Origin: Lachnospiraceae bacterium
Lineage (GTDB): Bacteria; Bacillota; Clostridia; Lachnospirales; Lachnospiraceae
Assembly: GCA_026169045.1 (NCBI GenBank)
Contig: JAPFDH010000122.1
Coordinates: forward strand, 1-45,284
DNA length: 45,284 nt
Direction: 5' to 3'
Positions 9,372 through 19,562 of this stretch are shown piece after piece (within the stretch, counting starts at the first letter, position 1; each line of letters opens with the position of its first letter). The notes beneath the pieces were generated by a model, which saw only the letters and a list, made by a program, of their open reading frames with translations, had not been told where the DNA came from and made no database searches. A program made the translations under genes and the position numbers.

Positions 9372-9400
9372 ATCTTACTATAGCCATACATCTTTTACAA
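9372..9400 (-). promoter_or_regulatory. sigma-A-type promoter of the flavoprotein-adh-mutY run
   Basis: Read on the minus strand, TTGTAA (9400-9395) and TAAGAT (9377-9372) are 17 bases apart, about 43 bases before the start at 9329. Consensus reading only. Confidence 0.55.
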
Positions 9401-9412
9401 GAAAAATCGTCA

Positions 9413-10111
9413 TTATCCGAACATCAGTTCATCGACTGTTACAAATTGATATCCCTGTTTTTGTAGCAAATCAATACATTGCAGCGCCGCTTCCACAGAG
9501 GTAGGGTACGAATCATGAAGTAAAATAATATCCCCATCCTCCACTTCTTTCATGATATCATTTACCACCGAAGCCGTATTTAATGTTTTCCAATCCAATG
9601 GATCCACATTCCATAAAACAGGAATCAGCTCTTCTGGAAAATCTTTTTTCTTATTCCATTCCCCAAAGGGCGGCCGTGCAAATACTGGTGTTTCTCCTGT
9701 AATTTGCCTTATCACATCATTTGTCATCCTCAGTTCCTGTTTCATTTCTTCTTCTGTTAATTTAGTCAACTCCACATGGTGATATGTATGGTTTCCAATA
9801 ATATGTCCTTCTTCTTTCATTCTTTTGATCAATTCCGGATGCTCTTGTGCATACATTCCAATAACAAAAAAACTCGCTTTAACACCTCTTTCCTTTAAAC
9901 CATCCAGAAGCTTTTCTGTACATGGTTCACTGGGGCCATCATCAAACGTAATCGCTACCTGTTTTATTTCCTGTTCCGTTTGCACCGACACATGTTTCAA
10001 ACGTGTATCCGGATTCATATGTTCTTCTTCATATCGGATACAAATTCCAATTCCAAATGCTCCCATTAATAAGCATACTATTGCCAATTTTCTTAATTTC
10101 TTATGACACAT
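9413..10111 (-). CDS. Membrane-anchored polysaccharide deacetylase (NodB domain, CE4)
   Basis: A 232-residue protein with one N-terminal hydrophobic segment (about 8-25) acting as signal anchor or signal peptide, then a NodB domain. All five CE4 motifs are visible: TFDDGP (55-60, metal Asp58), HTYHH (His108 and His112), RPPFG (146-150), DPLDW near 170-174 and LLHDS near 197. These are the metal ligands and catalytic residues of enzymes that de-N-acetylate peptidoglycan or chitooligosaccharide. The substrate is probably cell-wall glycan, by family and location. It follows the HtrA gene, whose terminator lies just upstream. Confidence 0.92.
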   Translation of the reverse strand: MCHKKLRKLAIVCLLMGAFGIGICIRYEEEHMNPDTRLKHVSVQTEQEIKQVAITFDDGPSEPCTEKLLDGLKERGVKASFFVIGMYAQEHPELIKRMKEEGHIIGNHTYHHVELTKLTEEEMKQELRMTNDVIRQITGETPVFARPPFGEWNKKKDFPEELIPVLWNVDPLDWKTLNTASVVNDIMKEVEDGDIILLHDSYPTSVEAALQCIDLLQKQGYQFVTVDELMFG

Positions 10112-10166
10112 CTTTCAATTCCTTCTGGTACTTTTCCATTACAGTATATGAAGCAAATAATAAAAA

Positions 10167-10206
10167 ATACCGTACTGCCAGACATTTACCCTGTACAGTA
10201 CGATAT
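10167..10206 (-). terminator. Rho-independent terminator of the HtrA-like gene
   Basis: On the minus strand, ATATCGTACTG pairs with CAGTACGGTAT across an 18-base loop (one mismatch) and is followed by six T. It lies 21 bases after the HtrA-like stop codon. Confidence 0.85.
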
Positions 10207-10227
10207 TCTTATTTCTCTATTTATTTC

Positions 10228-11880
10228 TTATCGAAAAATGAAAGATTCTTGGGTCGGTGCCACTTCCGATTCCTGTGTATTTTGCTGAACATCTTCTTTA
10301 TGCGCTAACGTTACAGATATTTTTGTTTCCTCAAATTCATTTCCATTGGATGCTCTCATGACCGTTAATTCCACTGTTTCACCTGCCGGATATCCATGGA
10401 TCACTTTCTGTAATTGTTCAAAGCTTGTAATCTGTTTTCCATTTACCGCTGTGATAATATCATAAACGCGAAGTCCTGCTTCTGCTGCCGGAGATCCCTC
10501 CGTAATCTGATTGATGGATGCACCTGCCGGATATCCATATCCCTGAACCAGCTGATCTGGTACAGAAACACCTACAACACCCAAATATCCTTCTTCGCCT
10601 TCGGCTACCGGTGTCATATTCATCAACTCATTAATAATGTCCTCCGCATCCGATATCGGAATTGCATAGCCTACACCTTCCACATCTTCTTGTGCAATCT
10701 TAGCTGAATTAATACCAATCAATTCGCCTTTTGTATTAAACAATCCTCCACCACTATTTCCAGGATTAATTGCTGCATCAACTTGGATAACCTGTTTACT
10801 GAAACCATCTTCTGTCGTTACTGTACGATCCAATGCACTGATATATCCCACTGTTGTGGACTGACCATATCCCAATGCATTTCCAATTGCAATTACACCA
10901 TTTCCGACCTGACAATTATCAGAATCACCTACATTTGCTATTTTTATCTTATTTAAGGTTTCTGCTGAAATACTATCCAGATTTACCGCAATAACTGCCA
11001 AATCCATTTGTTCGTCAGTCCCCTTTACATAAGCATCTCCCGTAGAACCATCATCAAATTCTACAGTCAAACCCACTGATTCCACTTTATACTGACTATA
11101 TGTCGTTTCAGATCCTTCGCTATTACTAACAACATGATTATTTGTAACAATCAGAAGTTCCGTATCATTTTTTCCAATAATTACACCAGAACCTGAAGCG
11201 GTCGCTTCCTGTGTCTGTCCCTGTGTCTGTCCAAAGAAATTACTATAATATGTTGTATATTGAAGAGAATCTGTAATGGCTACTACAGAAGGTTGCACTT
11301 CTGCCACAATACCCGAAACATCCATTGTCACAAATCCACCGTCCGACGATGAACTTGCATTATCAGCCATTTGTGTATTATCAACAGTTGAAAGTAAATC
11401 TGCTTTTTTAACATAATTGTGGTCAATATACTGCACAACACCATATGCGCTGGCACCAATGCCTGCTAATAAAACCACACAAGCAGCCGTCACCGCAATC
11501 GCTGCTCCTTTTCCTTTCCTCTGATTTTTTCTTTGTTGCCTGCGTTCTTTCCTTGACAACTTCTTCACCGGTAGAATTGGTCCGTTTTTCATTTCTTCCA
11601 TTTTTGCCTGCATGGCTTCTCCATAGGAAGAATACTCCTCCTGTCCATCTGCATTCTGTGCAGTATCATTAAATGGCTGAGGCTGTCTGTAAGAGGTATC
11701 AGCAGAATTCGAATGTTGTTCCTCGAAGCAAAAGCCTTCTTCAATATTCTCTTTTGAACTCCCCTTCTCTTCTTCGATTTCTCGTCTGCTCAATTCCATT
11801 TCCGTTTTCTCATCCTGAACACCATCTGCTCCAGTATTATCTTCTGTAAGCTCATTTTCATTTCTATATTCATCCGCCAT
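10228..11880 (-). CDS. HtrA/DegP-like membrane-anchored serine protease with PDZ domain
   Basis: A 550-residue quality-control protease. Residues 1-125 are acidic and low-complexity, then turn basic before one membrane segment (about 126-148), so the protease lies outside the cell. The trypsin-like domain (about 190-400) has its triad at His249 (TNNHVV), Asp293 (MDLAVI) and Ser376 (NPGNSGGGLF). A single PDZ domain (about 425-530) contains GYLGV and GSPAAEAGL. This layout matches Firmicutes HtrA-type proteins, with a longer cytoplasmic tail than usual. GGAGG lies 10 bases before the ATG. A terminator follows the gene. The 409-base gap upstream gives room for its promoter, but none stood out. 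Confidence 0.93.
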   Translation of the reverse strand: MADEYRNENELTEDNTGADGVQDEKTEMELSRREIEEEKGSSKENIEEGFCFEEQHSNSADTSYRQPQPFNDTAQNADGQEEYSSYGEAMQAKMEEMKNGPILPVKKLSRKERRQQRKNQRKGKGAAIAVTAACVVLLAGIGASAYGVVQYIDHNYVKKADLLSTVDNTQMADNASSSSDGGFVTMDVSGIVAEVQPSVVAITDSLQYTTYYSNFFGQTQGQTQEATASGSGVIIGKNDTELLIVTNNHVVSNSEGSETTYSQYKVESVGLTVEFDDGSTGDAYVKGTDEQMDLAVIAVNLDSISAETLNKIKIANVGDSDNCQVGNGVIAIGNALGYGQSTTVGYISALDRTVTTEDGFSKQVIQVDAAINPGNSGGGLFNTKGELIGINSAKIAQEDVEGVGYAIPISDAEDIINELMNMTPVAEGEEGYLGVVGVSVPDQLVQGYGYPAGASINQITEGSPAAEAGLRVYDIITAVNGKQITSFEQLQKVIHGYPAGETVELTVMRASNGNEFEETKISVTLAHKEDVQQNTQESEVAPTQESFIFR

Positions 11881-12088
11881 CGTAAATTATCCTCCTGATT
11901 TTTTTGTAACAGCGTCCATTCACAAACTATGCAATTTCATTTTTTCTTGGAAACATACTGTTACCTTTTCTTTGAATGGTTACAGTCTATCAGTGATTTG
12001 TGATAATTATGTGTTTAATATTTTAAAAAAATTTGATATTACAAAAAATATCATAAATTGTCTCTTTTATTCTATGCATAAATTTCAA

Positions 12089-12187
12089 CGATGAGAAACA
12101 CGCTTTACGAGTTTCTCACATTCGCGGACAATCGCCGTATGCGTATGCAAGCATCCGCGCACAGCTCGTTGTCTATGCGCAAATAAA
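12089..12187. repeat. Intergenic repeat family 2, copy 1
   Basis: The core shared with 44385-44475 includes CGTATGCAAGCATCCGCGC, followed by closely similar GC-rich text ending GCGCAAATAAA. A hairpin GAGAAAC/GTTTCTC sits at the left end. It lies in the 409-base gap between the LCP gene and the HtrA gene. The rest of that gap is AT-rich and holds nothing else I can assign. Confidence 0.75.
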
Positions 12188-12289
12188 ATACAGCCATATT
12201 TCAGAAGCATACAGATCTTTAACACTGTATGTGCCTGCTTAGGAATAAATTCCAAAGAACAAACATTTCTGCAAATATGACTGTTTTTT

Positions 12290-13540
12290 TTAATTTGTTA
12301 CTGCAGTTTTGGGCCGCACTCCGGTTATATATTTTATATCATCGCTTATTTCTTTCACTGTCTGCGTCGGTTGGTAATCCTTCGTACCAAACAAAAACTC
12401 ATGTAAATAAGATACCTCTGCTTCCAAATCCGTTGCGACTACAGGATCCGGTACTGCCAGATTACCCACATATTCCGCTGACACATAATCCTGTGGTATC
12501 ACTGAAGTGGATTCCTCTGTCAAATTCAGATTTTCCAATCGGTAAATCAATGGCATTATTTCCGCCCATGTAAGATTAGTCGCAATATTAGGCAATAAAT
12601 CCTGAGCCATTTTCAATATTTTCTGCTGATCCGTAGCCATTACTATTTTAGCCTGATCCAACATTTTCATGACAACTTCTCTTTGATGTGCCGTACGATC
12701 AAAATCTCCGTTTTCCATACCATAACGAACACGGCAATACGCCACTGCCTGTGTACCTGTCAAATTCTGCACTCCGGGAGAAGTCAATTCCGGTGACCAA
12801 ATGCCGGTAGCCTTATTAACACTATCCGTATAACTGTTTACAAGTGTCATAAACTCCTCATTATAAATGTCTACATCCGGAATTCCGCCCAGATCATCAA
12901 TCGCCATAGCCACAGCTGCCCAATTCACAACTACATAATCCGTTATATTCAAGTCGAAATTAAGATTGATCATAGACAATTCATCTCCCACATCCGTATA
13001 CGCCAACTGGGAATTTGCCTTGTCATATTGTCCATAATTTGTCCGTCTGTCATTGGCCAAACGTAAGATCATATCTCTTGCCACAGATACCAGTTTAACT
13101 TCTCCTGTTTCATTATTGATACTGCAAATCATGATAACATCACTGTTTACACCGGAAGTCAACTCATCATTCACACGGGCATCGACTCCAAATACCGCTA
13201 TATTTGTATAACCTGACAAAACCTGTTCCTGACTCACCTGTGTTTCCGGTTCTCCCTGCGTATCCGTTTCCACCTCTCCGACAGCATTGGTAACCTCTTT
13301 CACCACTGTCTCCGGTGCCTGGGTAGCTGCAAAATTTGCTGTCTGAATATTATCAAATTCTTTTCTCTGAATCAAATTTAATGTATTCACAGCATAACAG
13401 GCAATCGATAAAACTAGCATCATAATAATTTCACAACACACGATAATAATTCTTCGACGCCGTCTCTTTATTCGTAATCTTCTTTGTCTTTCCAGCCTCT
13501 CTCTTCTTTTATCAGACTGCGGGGTTTTTGAATTTTCCAT
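12290..13540 (-). CDS. LytR-CpsA-Psr (LCP) family glycopolymer ligase
   Basis: About 416 residues. A short, very basic cytoplasmic segment precedes one membrane helix (about 35-58), then a linker and the LCP domain outside the cell. LCP signatures are VDARVNDE with nearby SDVIMICSIN, VSVARDM, and YCRVRYGMENGDFDRTAHQR, which holds the Arg/Asp cluster binding the polyprenyl-pyrophosphate substrate. LCP enzymes transfer finished glycopolymers from the lipid carrier to peptidoglycan. The frame is open from an upstream TTG, but GGAGG with 5-base spacing supports the ATG at 13540. It is the last gene of the cluster, fitting a role attaching the polymer made by the preceding genes. Confidence 0.92.
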   Translation of the reverse strand: MENSKTPQSDKRRERLERQRRLRIKRRRRRIIIVCCEIIMMLVLSIACYAVNTLNLIQRKEFDNIQTANFAATQAPETVVKEVTNAVGEVETDTQGEPETQVSQEQVLSGYTNIAVFGVDARVNDELTSGVNSDVIMICSINNETGEVKLVSVARDMILRLANDRRTNYGQYDKANSQLAYTDVGDELSMINLNFDLNITDYVVVNWAAVAMAIDDLGGIPDVDIYNEEFMTLVNSYTDSVNKATGIWSPELTSPGVQNLTGTQAVAYCRVRYGMENGDFDRTAHQREVVMKMLDQAKIVMATDQQKILKMAQDLLPNIATNLTWAEIMPLIYRLENLNLTEESTSVIPQDYVSAEYVGNLAVPDPVVATDLEAEVSYLHEFLFGTKDYQPTQTVKEISDDIKYITGVRPKTAVTN

Positions 13541-13585
13541 TTTTTCCTCCAATGCCGTCAGATAACGGTTGTTTTATCTTTTCCA

Positions 13586-15028
13586 TCAGTACGCGTTTTT
13601 ATTTATGAACCCTTTAAATACTGTTAAGAATAAGATTTTAAAATCAAATCCAAGAGTCCAATTTTCAATATAATACAGATCATGATCGATTCGTTTTCGG
13701 ATTGACGTATCTCCCCGATATCCATTTACCTGTGCCCATCCTGTCATACCTGGCCGAACCTGATGCTTGACCATATATCTTGGAATTTCCTCTTTGAATT
13801 TTTCGACAAAAAATGGCCTTTCCGGCCTTGGACCTACTAAACTCATCTCCCCCAAAAGTACATTAAAAAGCTGTGGAAGCTCATCAATACTTGTTTTACG
13901 GATAAATTTTCCCACATTCGTCACACGGGGGTCATTCGGAGTCGTCCATTTTCCCTGTTCTTCTTTGGCACTCTGAACAGCCATAGAACGGAACTTATAC
14001 ATTTTAAATGGTCGATTATGCAGCCCCACACGCTCCTGCTTATAAATAAGCGGTCCCGGCGATGTTGCCTTTACTGCTATTGCGGTAATCAACATGACCG
14101 GCGAAAATACTACAATACACACCAAAGATCCTATAATATCCATCGTACGTTTTACCACACGATTAAATCCTTCCATAAGGGGAACATGACGGATATGAAC
14201 AACAGGAAGTCCTAGCAGATCCTCTGTATAAGGCTTTGTAGGTATAATATTATTATAATCAGGGATAAATTTTGTATGAACCCCCACTTTTTCACAACTA
14301 TTCACTATGCTTTCCAGCTTTTTGTATTCAGAAAGCCCCAAAGCAATTATAACTTCATCCAAACGATTAATATCCAGTATTGCTTCCAAACTATCCAGGC
14401 GGCTAATAACACGAATACCTTTGTATTCTTTCCCACGAGGCATTGTGTCATCCAAAATTCCTCTCAGCTGATATCCCCATTGTGGATTAGCTTTAACACG
14501 ATCGATAAAGGCTTCCGCAGTACGACTATATCCCACAATCAATACATGTTTTTGATTAAACCCACTCTTTCTGGCATACATCAGAATCATTCGGAGAATA
14601 TTTCTTTCCAGTGTCAAAAATACAATATTTAAAACACAAAACCATACCAGAAATTTACGGGAAATCTCCATATAATAGGCTCCCAGCATTCCTTCTCGCG
14701 GCATCAGCCATAAAATGGCAATAACAATCAAAATTCCCAATACATTTGCTTTTACAATATTGGAAAATTCCAATCTTCTTCCGGATACGCGTTTTGGCTG
14801 CTGATATAAATGAAAAACAGCATTCAATATTAACATCAATATTACAACGAATGGAATCGCTGTAAAATAGATATCTTTTGTAACAACACCATTCGGAATT
14901 CCGCCAAGCCAAGTCCCTCTCAGGAGACTGAAAAAAATATAATAGGCAGACACATATGCAAGTGCAATCACACACATATCTAATATAATATGAAATTGGT
15001 TTAATCTTTTCTGATTATCTTTTATCAC
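13586..15028 (-). CDS. Polyprenyl-phosphate sugar-1-phosphate transferase (WcaJ/EpsL-like)
   Basis: A 480-residue initiating transferase that loads the first sugar phosphate onto undecaprenyl phosphate. Four membrane segments occupy about residues 12-145. A nucleotide-binding-like domain follows (about 160-265, beginning [14 protein letters not shown]). Another hydrophobic helix (about 297-320) leads into the catalytic PGT domain with KMYKFRSM (343-350), the essential Asp382-Glu383 pair in [23 protein letters not shown] and [12 protein letters not shown]. The start is GTG at 15028, with AGGTGAG about 5 bases upstream. Which sugar is used cannot be told from sequence. The 219-base gap before it contains a long inverted repeat (15148-15233). 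Confidence 0.94.
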   Translation of the reverse strand: MIKDNQKRLNQFHIILDMCVIALAYVSAYYIFFSLLRGTWLGGIPNGVVTKDIYFTAIPFVVILMLILNAVFHLYQQPKRVSGRRLEFSNIVKANVLGILIVIAILWLMPREGMLGAYYMEISRKFLVWFCVLNIVFLTLERNILRMILMYARKSGFNQKHVLIVGYSRTAEAFIDRVKANPQWGYQLRGILDDTMPRGKEYKGIRVISRLDSLEAILDINRLDEVIIALGLSEYKKLESIVNSCEKVGVHTKFIPDYNNIIPTKPYTEDLLGLPVVHIRHVPLMEGFNRVVKRTMDIIGSLVCIVVFSPVMLITAIAVKATSPGPLIYKQERVGLHNRPFKMYKFRSMAVQSAKEEQGKWTTPNDPRVTNVGKFIRKTSIDELPQLFNVLLGEMSLVGPRPERPFFVEKFKEEIPRYMVKHQVRPGMTGWAQVNGYRGDTSIRKRIDHDLYYIENWTLGFDFKILFLTVFKGFINKNAY

Positions 15029-15147
15029 TGACTCTCACCTGTTTTGTCTCATTTTGCCTATATTCTACCCTAAAAGCTGGAAAAGGGCAACACATTTCCA
15101 TTTATTCTTTCTTAATTTTTCCTTTCAAAAATGACAGGATACACGTT

Positions 15148-15233
15148 ATCCATAATCTGGTATACCTATATTATGCCGCTACAGTATAAGGAAAATCCAT
15201 TTTTATTCTTTCCTTTTCCACCAGATTATGGAT
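15148..15233. repeat. Long-range 14-bp inverted repeat inside the glycopolymer cluster
   Basis: ATCCATAATCTGGT (15148-15161) is the perfect reverse complement of 15220-15233, with a 58-base interval. It lies between the stop of one glycosyltransferase gene and the GTG start of the sugar transferase. No T-run follows either side closely, so it is not a typical terminator. It may be a structured leader, an attenuator or a small element. Confidence 0.6.
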
Positions 15234-15247
15234 ATCATTTTCTTTTC

Positions 15248-16234
15248 TTACTTTTTCTTCAGTTTTCTTTTTAAAAATTCCTCTGTATAAACAAACATAT
15301 TCCCTATCAGATCCAGTTGTATCTTCAAATAGTTTTTCAAATTTTCTTTTTTATATTTCACTCTACGACATTTCCAACTGGTTTTAACCCCTTCTCTCAG
15401 CCCGTTTACATACTCATTGGCATAACCTATCTTCCTGAAAAATGCCCATTTTACGATATACCCCAATATTAAAAATGGCATATTTAATATCAATTGTACA
15501 GGTGGCATATTTTTATAATTTAAATAAATGCTGTTTCTCGCCGCCAAGCGAACCTTAAAGCTATTATATTTGGATCCACTCGTACCGCTCCCCACGTGAT
15601 AAACAATGGCGTGCGGACAATATACATTACGGTATCCCGCTATTCTGGCACGATATCCCACATCAATGTCTTCCAAATAAGCAAAATGTCTTCTATCAAA
15701 CAAACCTATTTCTTTAAATACTTCCCGCCGATATATGGCTGCTGCCGCACATGAAGAAAACACATCAGTCTGACGATTATAGGATAAACTACTTTGATCA
15801 ATACCTCGCTGAAAGCCCCAGCCTAAAATTGTATATAAATCGCCTGCATCATCCAAACGATCACGATTATGAAATTGAATTAGCTTACAGTTTGCCGAGA
15901 AAATCGTTTTATCACTATCCATCAATCGAACCATTTCCCATACAAAATGGCTATCCGCTTCCGTATCATTATTTAAAAGAATAACATATGGCGTTTTTGC
16001 TTCCCGGATTCCCCTGTTTACAGCACCTGAAAATCCTGTATTTTTATCCATGCAAATCAACCGAACCCATGGATACTCTTCCCTGATAAAGTCACAACTC
16101 TCATCAGAAGATGCATTATCCACAACGATTGTATCAAACTCTTTAAATACCTGTCTGGTCAGAGAATCCAGACAGGTATTTAAATATTTCATTCCATTGT
16201 AATTTGGAATTACAATTGTAACTTTTTTCTGCAT
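15248..16234 (-). CDS. GT2 glycosyltransferase (rhamnosyltransferase-like)
   Basis: A 328-residue inverting GT-A glycosyltransferase. The N-terminus VTIVIPNYNGMKYL and VVDNASSDES are the nucleotide-sugar binding start of the fold. LLNNDTEAD (about 90-98) is the DXD-like metal site. AYLEDIDVGYRARIAGY carries the ED catalytic-base region. The C-terminal third has a hydrophobic segment (about 247-265), suggesting membrane association. It resembles WbbL-type rhamnosyltransferases, which fits rfbC in the same cluster, but the donor is not proven. GAGAGG precedes ATG 16234 by 7 bases. It follows the large glycosyltransferase gene after 32 bases. Confidence 0.9.
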   Translation of the reverse strand: MQKKVTIVIPNYNGMKYLNTCLDSLTRQVFKEFDTIVVDNASSDESCDFIREEYPWVRLICMDKNTGFSGAVNRGIREAKTPYVILLNNDTEADSHFVWEMVRLMDSDKTIFSANCKLIQFHNRDRLDDAGDLYTILGWGFQRGIDQSSLSYNRQTDVFSSCAAAAIYRREVFKEIGLFDRRHFAYLEDIDVGYRARIAGYRNVYCPHAIVYHVGSGTSGSKYNSFKVRLAARNSIYLNYKNMPPVQLILNMPFLILGYIVKWAFFRKIGYANEYVNGLREGVKTSWKCRRVKYKKENLKNYLKIQLDLIGNMFVYTEEFLKRKLKKK

Positions 16235-16266
16235 TGCTTATCCTCTCTTTTCTGACAAGCCTTTTC

Positions 16267-18711
16267 TCAATCCCGCAGGGAGAAATCACTCTTATCCAAT
16301 GTGAAATTTATATTATAATACGGGTCACCTTTTGCTAAAACGTCTTTCCATCTGTCTTTAAAAATCTCACATTCCTTATCAAAACGTGCTTTCTTTTCCG
16401 GATCGTCTTCCAAACCACGTGTTTTTGATTCGTAATGATAAAGCATCGCATATGGATTATAATATACCAAATAGCCTTCTTTTCTTAATTTTAAGCAGAA
16501 ATCCACATCATTGAAAGCTACTGCCAAATCTTCTGAAAATCCACCCACTTTTTCGAAGACGGATTTCTTCACCATCATACATGCTGCTGTAACAGCACTG
16601 TAATCCTGAGGTGCCAATTGACGAAGCATATATCCGTATTCTGAATTAGGTAAACCATAAAATGCATGTCCAGCTGTACGTGCTGCCCCTAAGCCCAGAA
16701 TAACACCGGCATGCTGGATTGTGTTGTCACTGAACAATAATTTTGCACCAACACATCCTACATCCTCTCTCATGCATGGTCCCAACAATTCCTCCAAGCA
16801 ATCATCATTGATCAGCTGTGTATCATTATTCAGAAACAGCAGGTATTCTCCCTTTGCGAATTGCACACCATAATTATTTATCGCCGAATAGTTGAAAGGT
16901 CCATCCCATTTCACTACATGTACAAATGGATAATGTTCTTCCACCAATTCGTAATAACCAAAGGTTTTCTTTTCCGTACTGTTATTTTCTACGATAATAA
17001 ATTCAATATTAGGATATTTTGATTTTTTCAAAATAGAGCGCATACAGCGATTCAAATCACTGATATGATCTTTATTTGGAATAATAATAGAAATCAGCGG
17101 TTTTTCAGGATATTGATAAATTGTATGATATAATCCCCATCCTGCACCGTTTTCTACTTTTGCCGGAATACCCAGACGTTTATAATGATCCTCTATCGCA
17201 CGTATACCCGCTTCATAAGCATACAATTTACTTTCCGGATTCATTGCCGTTGAGTTCATATGGCATCTCCAATAATATAAAATCTTAGGAATATGACGAA
17301 TATGTTTTGCTACTTCTGTACAGCGGAAGATAAAATCAAAATCCTGCGCACCGTCGTACGTAGAACGGAATCCGTCTGTTTGATCTACCACAGATTTTTT
17401 TGCCACAAAGAAATGACAGATATAATTTTGTGTATGGAGCAAATCCAAATTAAAATCCGGTTTAAAATGCGGATCAAAGTGATTCTTTCCCTCCATGTCC
17501 ACTTTATCTTCATCTGTATAAATAATATCTGTTTCCGGATCTTCATTTAACAATTTTACACATTCATACAGCGCATCCGGAGCCAGAATATCATCATGAT
17601 CCAATAAAGCTAAAAAATCCCCTTCTGCCATATCAAGTGCTGCATTCGTGTTTCCGGCAATCCCATAATTCTCATCTAAAAGTTTATAGCGGACACGACT
17701 GTCCTTTTTAGAAAACTCTTCAACAATTGCCTGAACACTGTTTTCTTTTCCGCCTCCATCTGCCAAACAAAGTTCCCAGTTTTTGTAACTCTGATCAATT
17801 ACAGACTGAATCATCTCTTTCAAATATTTTTCCGGTGTGCGGAACAAAGGTACAGCAATACTGAATTTGGGCTGATAATCAAATACTACATTTCTTTGCT
17901 CTTCCAATTGTGCTGCTGTGGCTTTATGAGCATCAAACCATTTCTGATACGATTGATTTTCTTTTTGCGTCAGTTTATTATACGCTTTAATAACAGCTCT
18001 TTGCAGTCCGCTTCTCTTAACCTCTTTTAAGAAACGTACCGCCATATGATCCATGATCTGTTGTTCCAGTTTAATACGATTGGCAATTAAATCCACTGCC
18101 AGCCTGCTCTCAGAGTCAGAAAAGACCAAACGGTATGCTGGTTTTGCATCCTCTGTAATTTCCAATTCAAACCCGCACTTTGTCGTTCCCATCTGATTGG
18201 AAAACTGCTCCAATACATCCATACGCGCTGTTCTGCGCAGACGAATGGGCACTTCTCTTTTTCCCACGTCAAATACACGAATATCTACTGGTTCATTGAG
18301 GTAACTTACTGCCCAACCTTTAATGACAATCTTATTGTCCCTCATTCTTTTTGTATCCATACAATAACGGATGGTACTTGCATTTTTCTCTACAGGTATC
18401 CTCTTTCCACTTCTTCTGGTCAAACACCTAATGATATCTCCGCCCTTTACCCACACTTCTACTTTTTCCGGGCACTGATCACATTTTACCAAAATATTGT
18501 AGCCTACTTCTTTAGAACGTTTTGCCTCTTCCCATATGTCCAAAACTTCTTTTCTGTCCTGAGGCTCCCGAATATATGGAACTTTTTTTCCATCTACCAG
18601 GATTTTCATTTTATAATCTCTTCCATCTGTAAAAAACAGCCATCCTTGAACATATAAAAGCTTTTCTCTCTCATCGTATCGAATCACATCAACATGATGT
18701 CTGTACTTCAT
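16267..18711 (-). CDS. Large bifunctional glycosyltransferase with two GT2 domains
   Basis: About 814 residues. An N-terminal region (about 1-215) has two similar beta-rich modules (RYDEREKLLYVQGW and an analogous stretch near 125-140) of the kind found before GT2 domains in polymer-synthesis proteins. The first GT2 domain starts at FSIAVPLFRTPEKYL (about 286) with LLDHDD (about 372). The second starts at PLISIIIPNKDHISD (about 548) with FLNNDTQL, and later has VAFNDVDFCLKLRKEGY. Two active sites suggest that it adds two sugars or alternates linkages in rhamnan-like or O-antigen-like chains. A GTG at 18720 is too close to AAGGAG; the ATG at 18711 (spacing 10) is preferred. Confidence 0.9.
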   Translation of the reverse strand: MKYRHHVDVIRYDEREKLLYVQGWLFFTDGRDYKMKILVDGKKVPYIREPQDRKEVLDIWEEAKRSKEVGYNILVKCDQCPEKVEVWVKGGDIIRCLTRRSGKRIPVEKNASTIRYCMDTKRMRDNKIVIKGWAVSYLNEPVDIRVFDVGKREVPIRLRRTARMDVLEQFSNQMGTTKCGFELEITEDAKPAYRLVFSDSESRLAVDLIANRIKLEQQIMDHMAVRFLKEVKRSGLQRAVIKAYNKLTQKENQSYQKWFDAHKATAAQLEEQRNVVFDYQPKFSIAVPLFRTPEKYLKEMIQSVIDQSYKNWELCLADGGGKENSVQAIVEEFSKKDSRVRYKLLDENYGIAGNTNAALDMAEGDFLALLDHDDILAPDALYECVKLLNEDPETDIIYTDEDKVDMEGKNHFDPHFKPDFNLDLLHTQNYICHFFVAKKSVVDQTDGFRSTYDGAQDFDFIFRCTEVAKHIRHIPKILYYWRCHMNSTAMNPESKLYAYEAGIRAIEDHYKRLGIPAKVENGAGWGLYHTIYQYPEKPLISIIIPNKDHISDLNRCMRSILKKSKYPNIEFIIVENNSTEKKTFGYYELVEEHYPFVHVVKWDGPFNYSAINNYGVQFAKGEYLLFLNNDTQLINDDCLEELLGPCMREDVGCVGAKLLFSDNTIQHAGVILGLGAARTAGHAFYGLPNSEYGYMLRQLAPQDYSAVTAACMMVKKSVFEKVGGFSEDLAVAFNDVDFCLKLRKEGYLVYYNPYAMLYHYESKTRGLEDDPEKKARFDKECEIFKDRWKDVLAKGDPYYNINFTLDKSDFSLRD

Positions 18712-18805
18712 ACTGCTCACTCTCCTTCAGATGCATTCTACTACCAAAATGGTAACAGACAACTATCCATCTGTCATTTTATTTTTTTTATGACCGAAGT
18801 ATTAC

Positions 18806-19549
18806 TTACAACTTATAGGCATCACAGACTTCTTTCGTTTCACCAATCATTCGAACCGTACCACCGTCTAACCATACAACACGGTTACACATTTCACGAA
18901 TCTGATCCATATTATGGGAAACAAAAAGCACCGTAGTACCACCGCTCATCAGCTCCATCATTCTTTGGCGGCTTTTCCTTTGGAAATTTTCATCTCCTAC
19001 AGCCAAAATTTCATCCACAATCAAAATTTCAGGTTCAACTACCGTGGCAATTGAAAATGCCAAACGCATCATCATACCAGAGGAATAATTCCGAATCGGC
19101 ATCTCAATAAACTCACCCAACTCTGAGAATTCCAAAATTTCATCAAACTTTTCCATTAAAAACTCTTTTGAATATCCCAAAATGGCACCGTTCAAAAATA
19201 CATTTTCACGCCCGCTCAAGTCGAAATCGAAACCAGATCCCAATTCCAACATTGGAACAATATTTCCATTTCTAACAACTCGTCCTTTTGTCGGTTTCAT
19301 AATTCCGGAAATAATTTTCAATATTGTACTCTTGCCGGCACCATTTCTTCCTATAATTCCGACAACTTCTCCCTTTTTCACCTGAAAGTCCACATCGCGA
19401 AGCGCCCAAAATTCTTTAAATTTGATTTTTCCCTTGATCAGCTGTGTCACCATTTCTTTTAGGCTTCCAATTTTGTCATTACTCATCATAAAACGCATGG
19501 ACACATCCTGAACATCAATCATCGTTATATCTTCTCTTATTTCTCTCAT
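18806..19549 (-). CDS. ABC transporter ATP-binding protein, polysaccharide/teichoic acid export type
   Basis: About 247 residues. Walker A is GRNGAGKST (about 67-75), the signature is YSSGMMMRLAFS, Walker B is ILIVDEILAVGD and the switch His is in VSHNMDQI. The wording matches TagH/Wzt/RfbE ATPases that export lipid-linked glycans. The protein ends after the core domain, so there is no C-terminal glycan-binding domain as in E. coli O9a Wzt. The frame is open to 19612, but GGAG 8 bases before the ATG at 19549 supports that start, 13 bases after the permease stop. It pairs with the upstream ABC-2 permease. Confidence 0.9.
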   Translation of the reverse strand: MREIREDITMIDVQDVSMRFMMSNDKIGSLKEMVTQLIKGKIKFKEFWALRDVDFQVKKGEVVGIIGRNGAGKSTILKIISGIMKPTKGRVVRNGNIVPMLELGSGFDFDLSGRENVFLNGAILGYSKEFLMEKFDEILEFSELGEFIEMPIRNYSSGMMMRLAFSIATVVEPEILIVDEILAVGDENFQRKSRQRMMELMSGGTTVLFVSHNMDQIREMCNRVVWLDGGTVRMIGETKEVCDAYKL

Positions 19550-19562
19550 CCTGACGTCTCCA

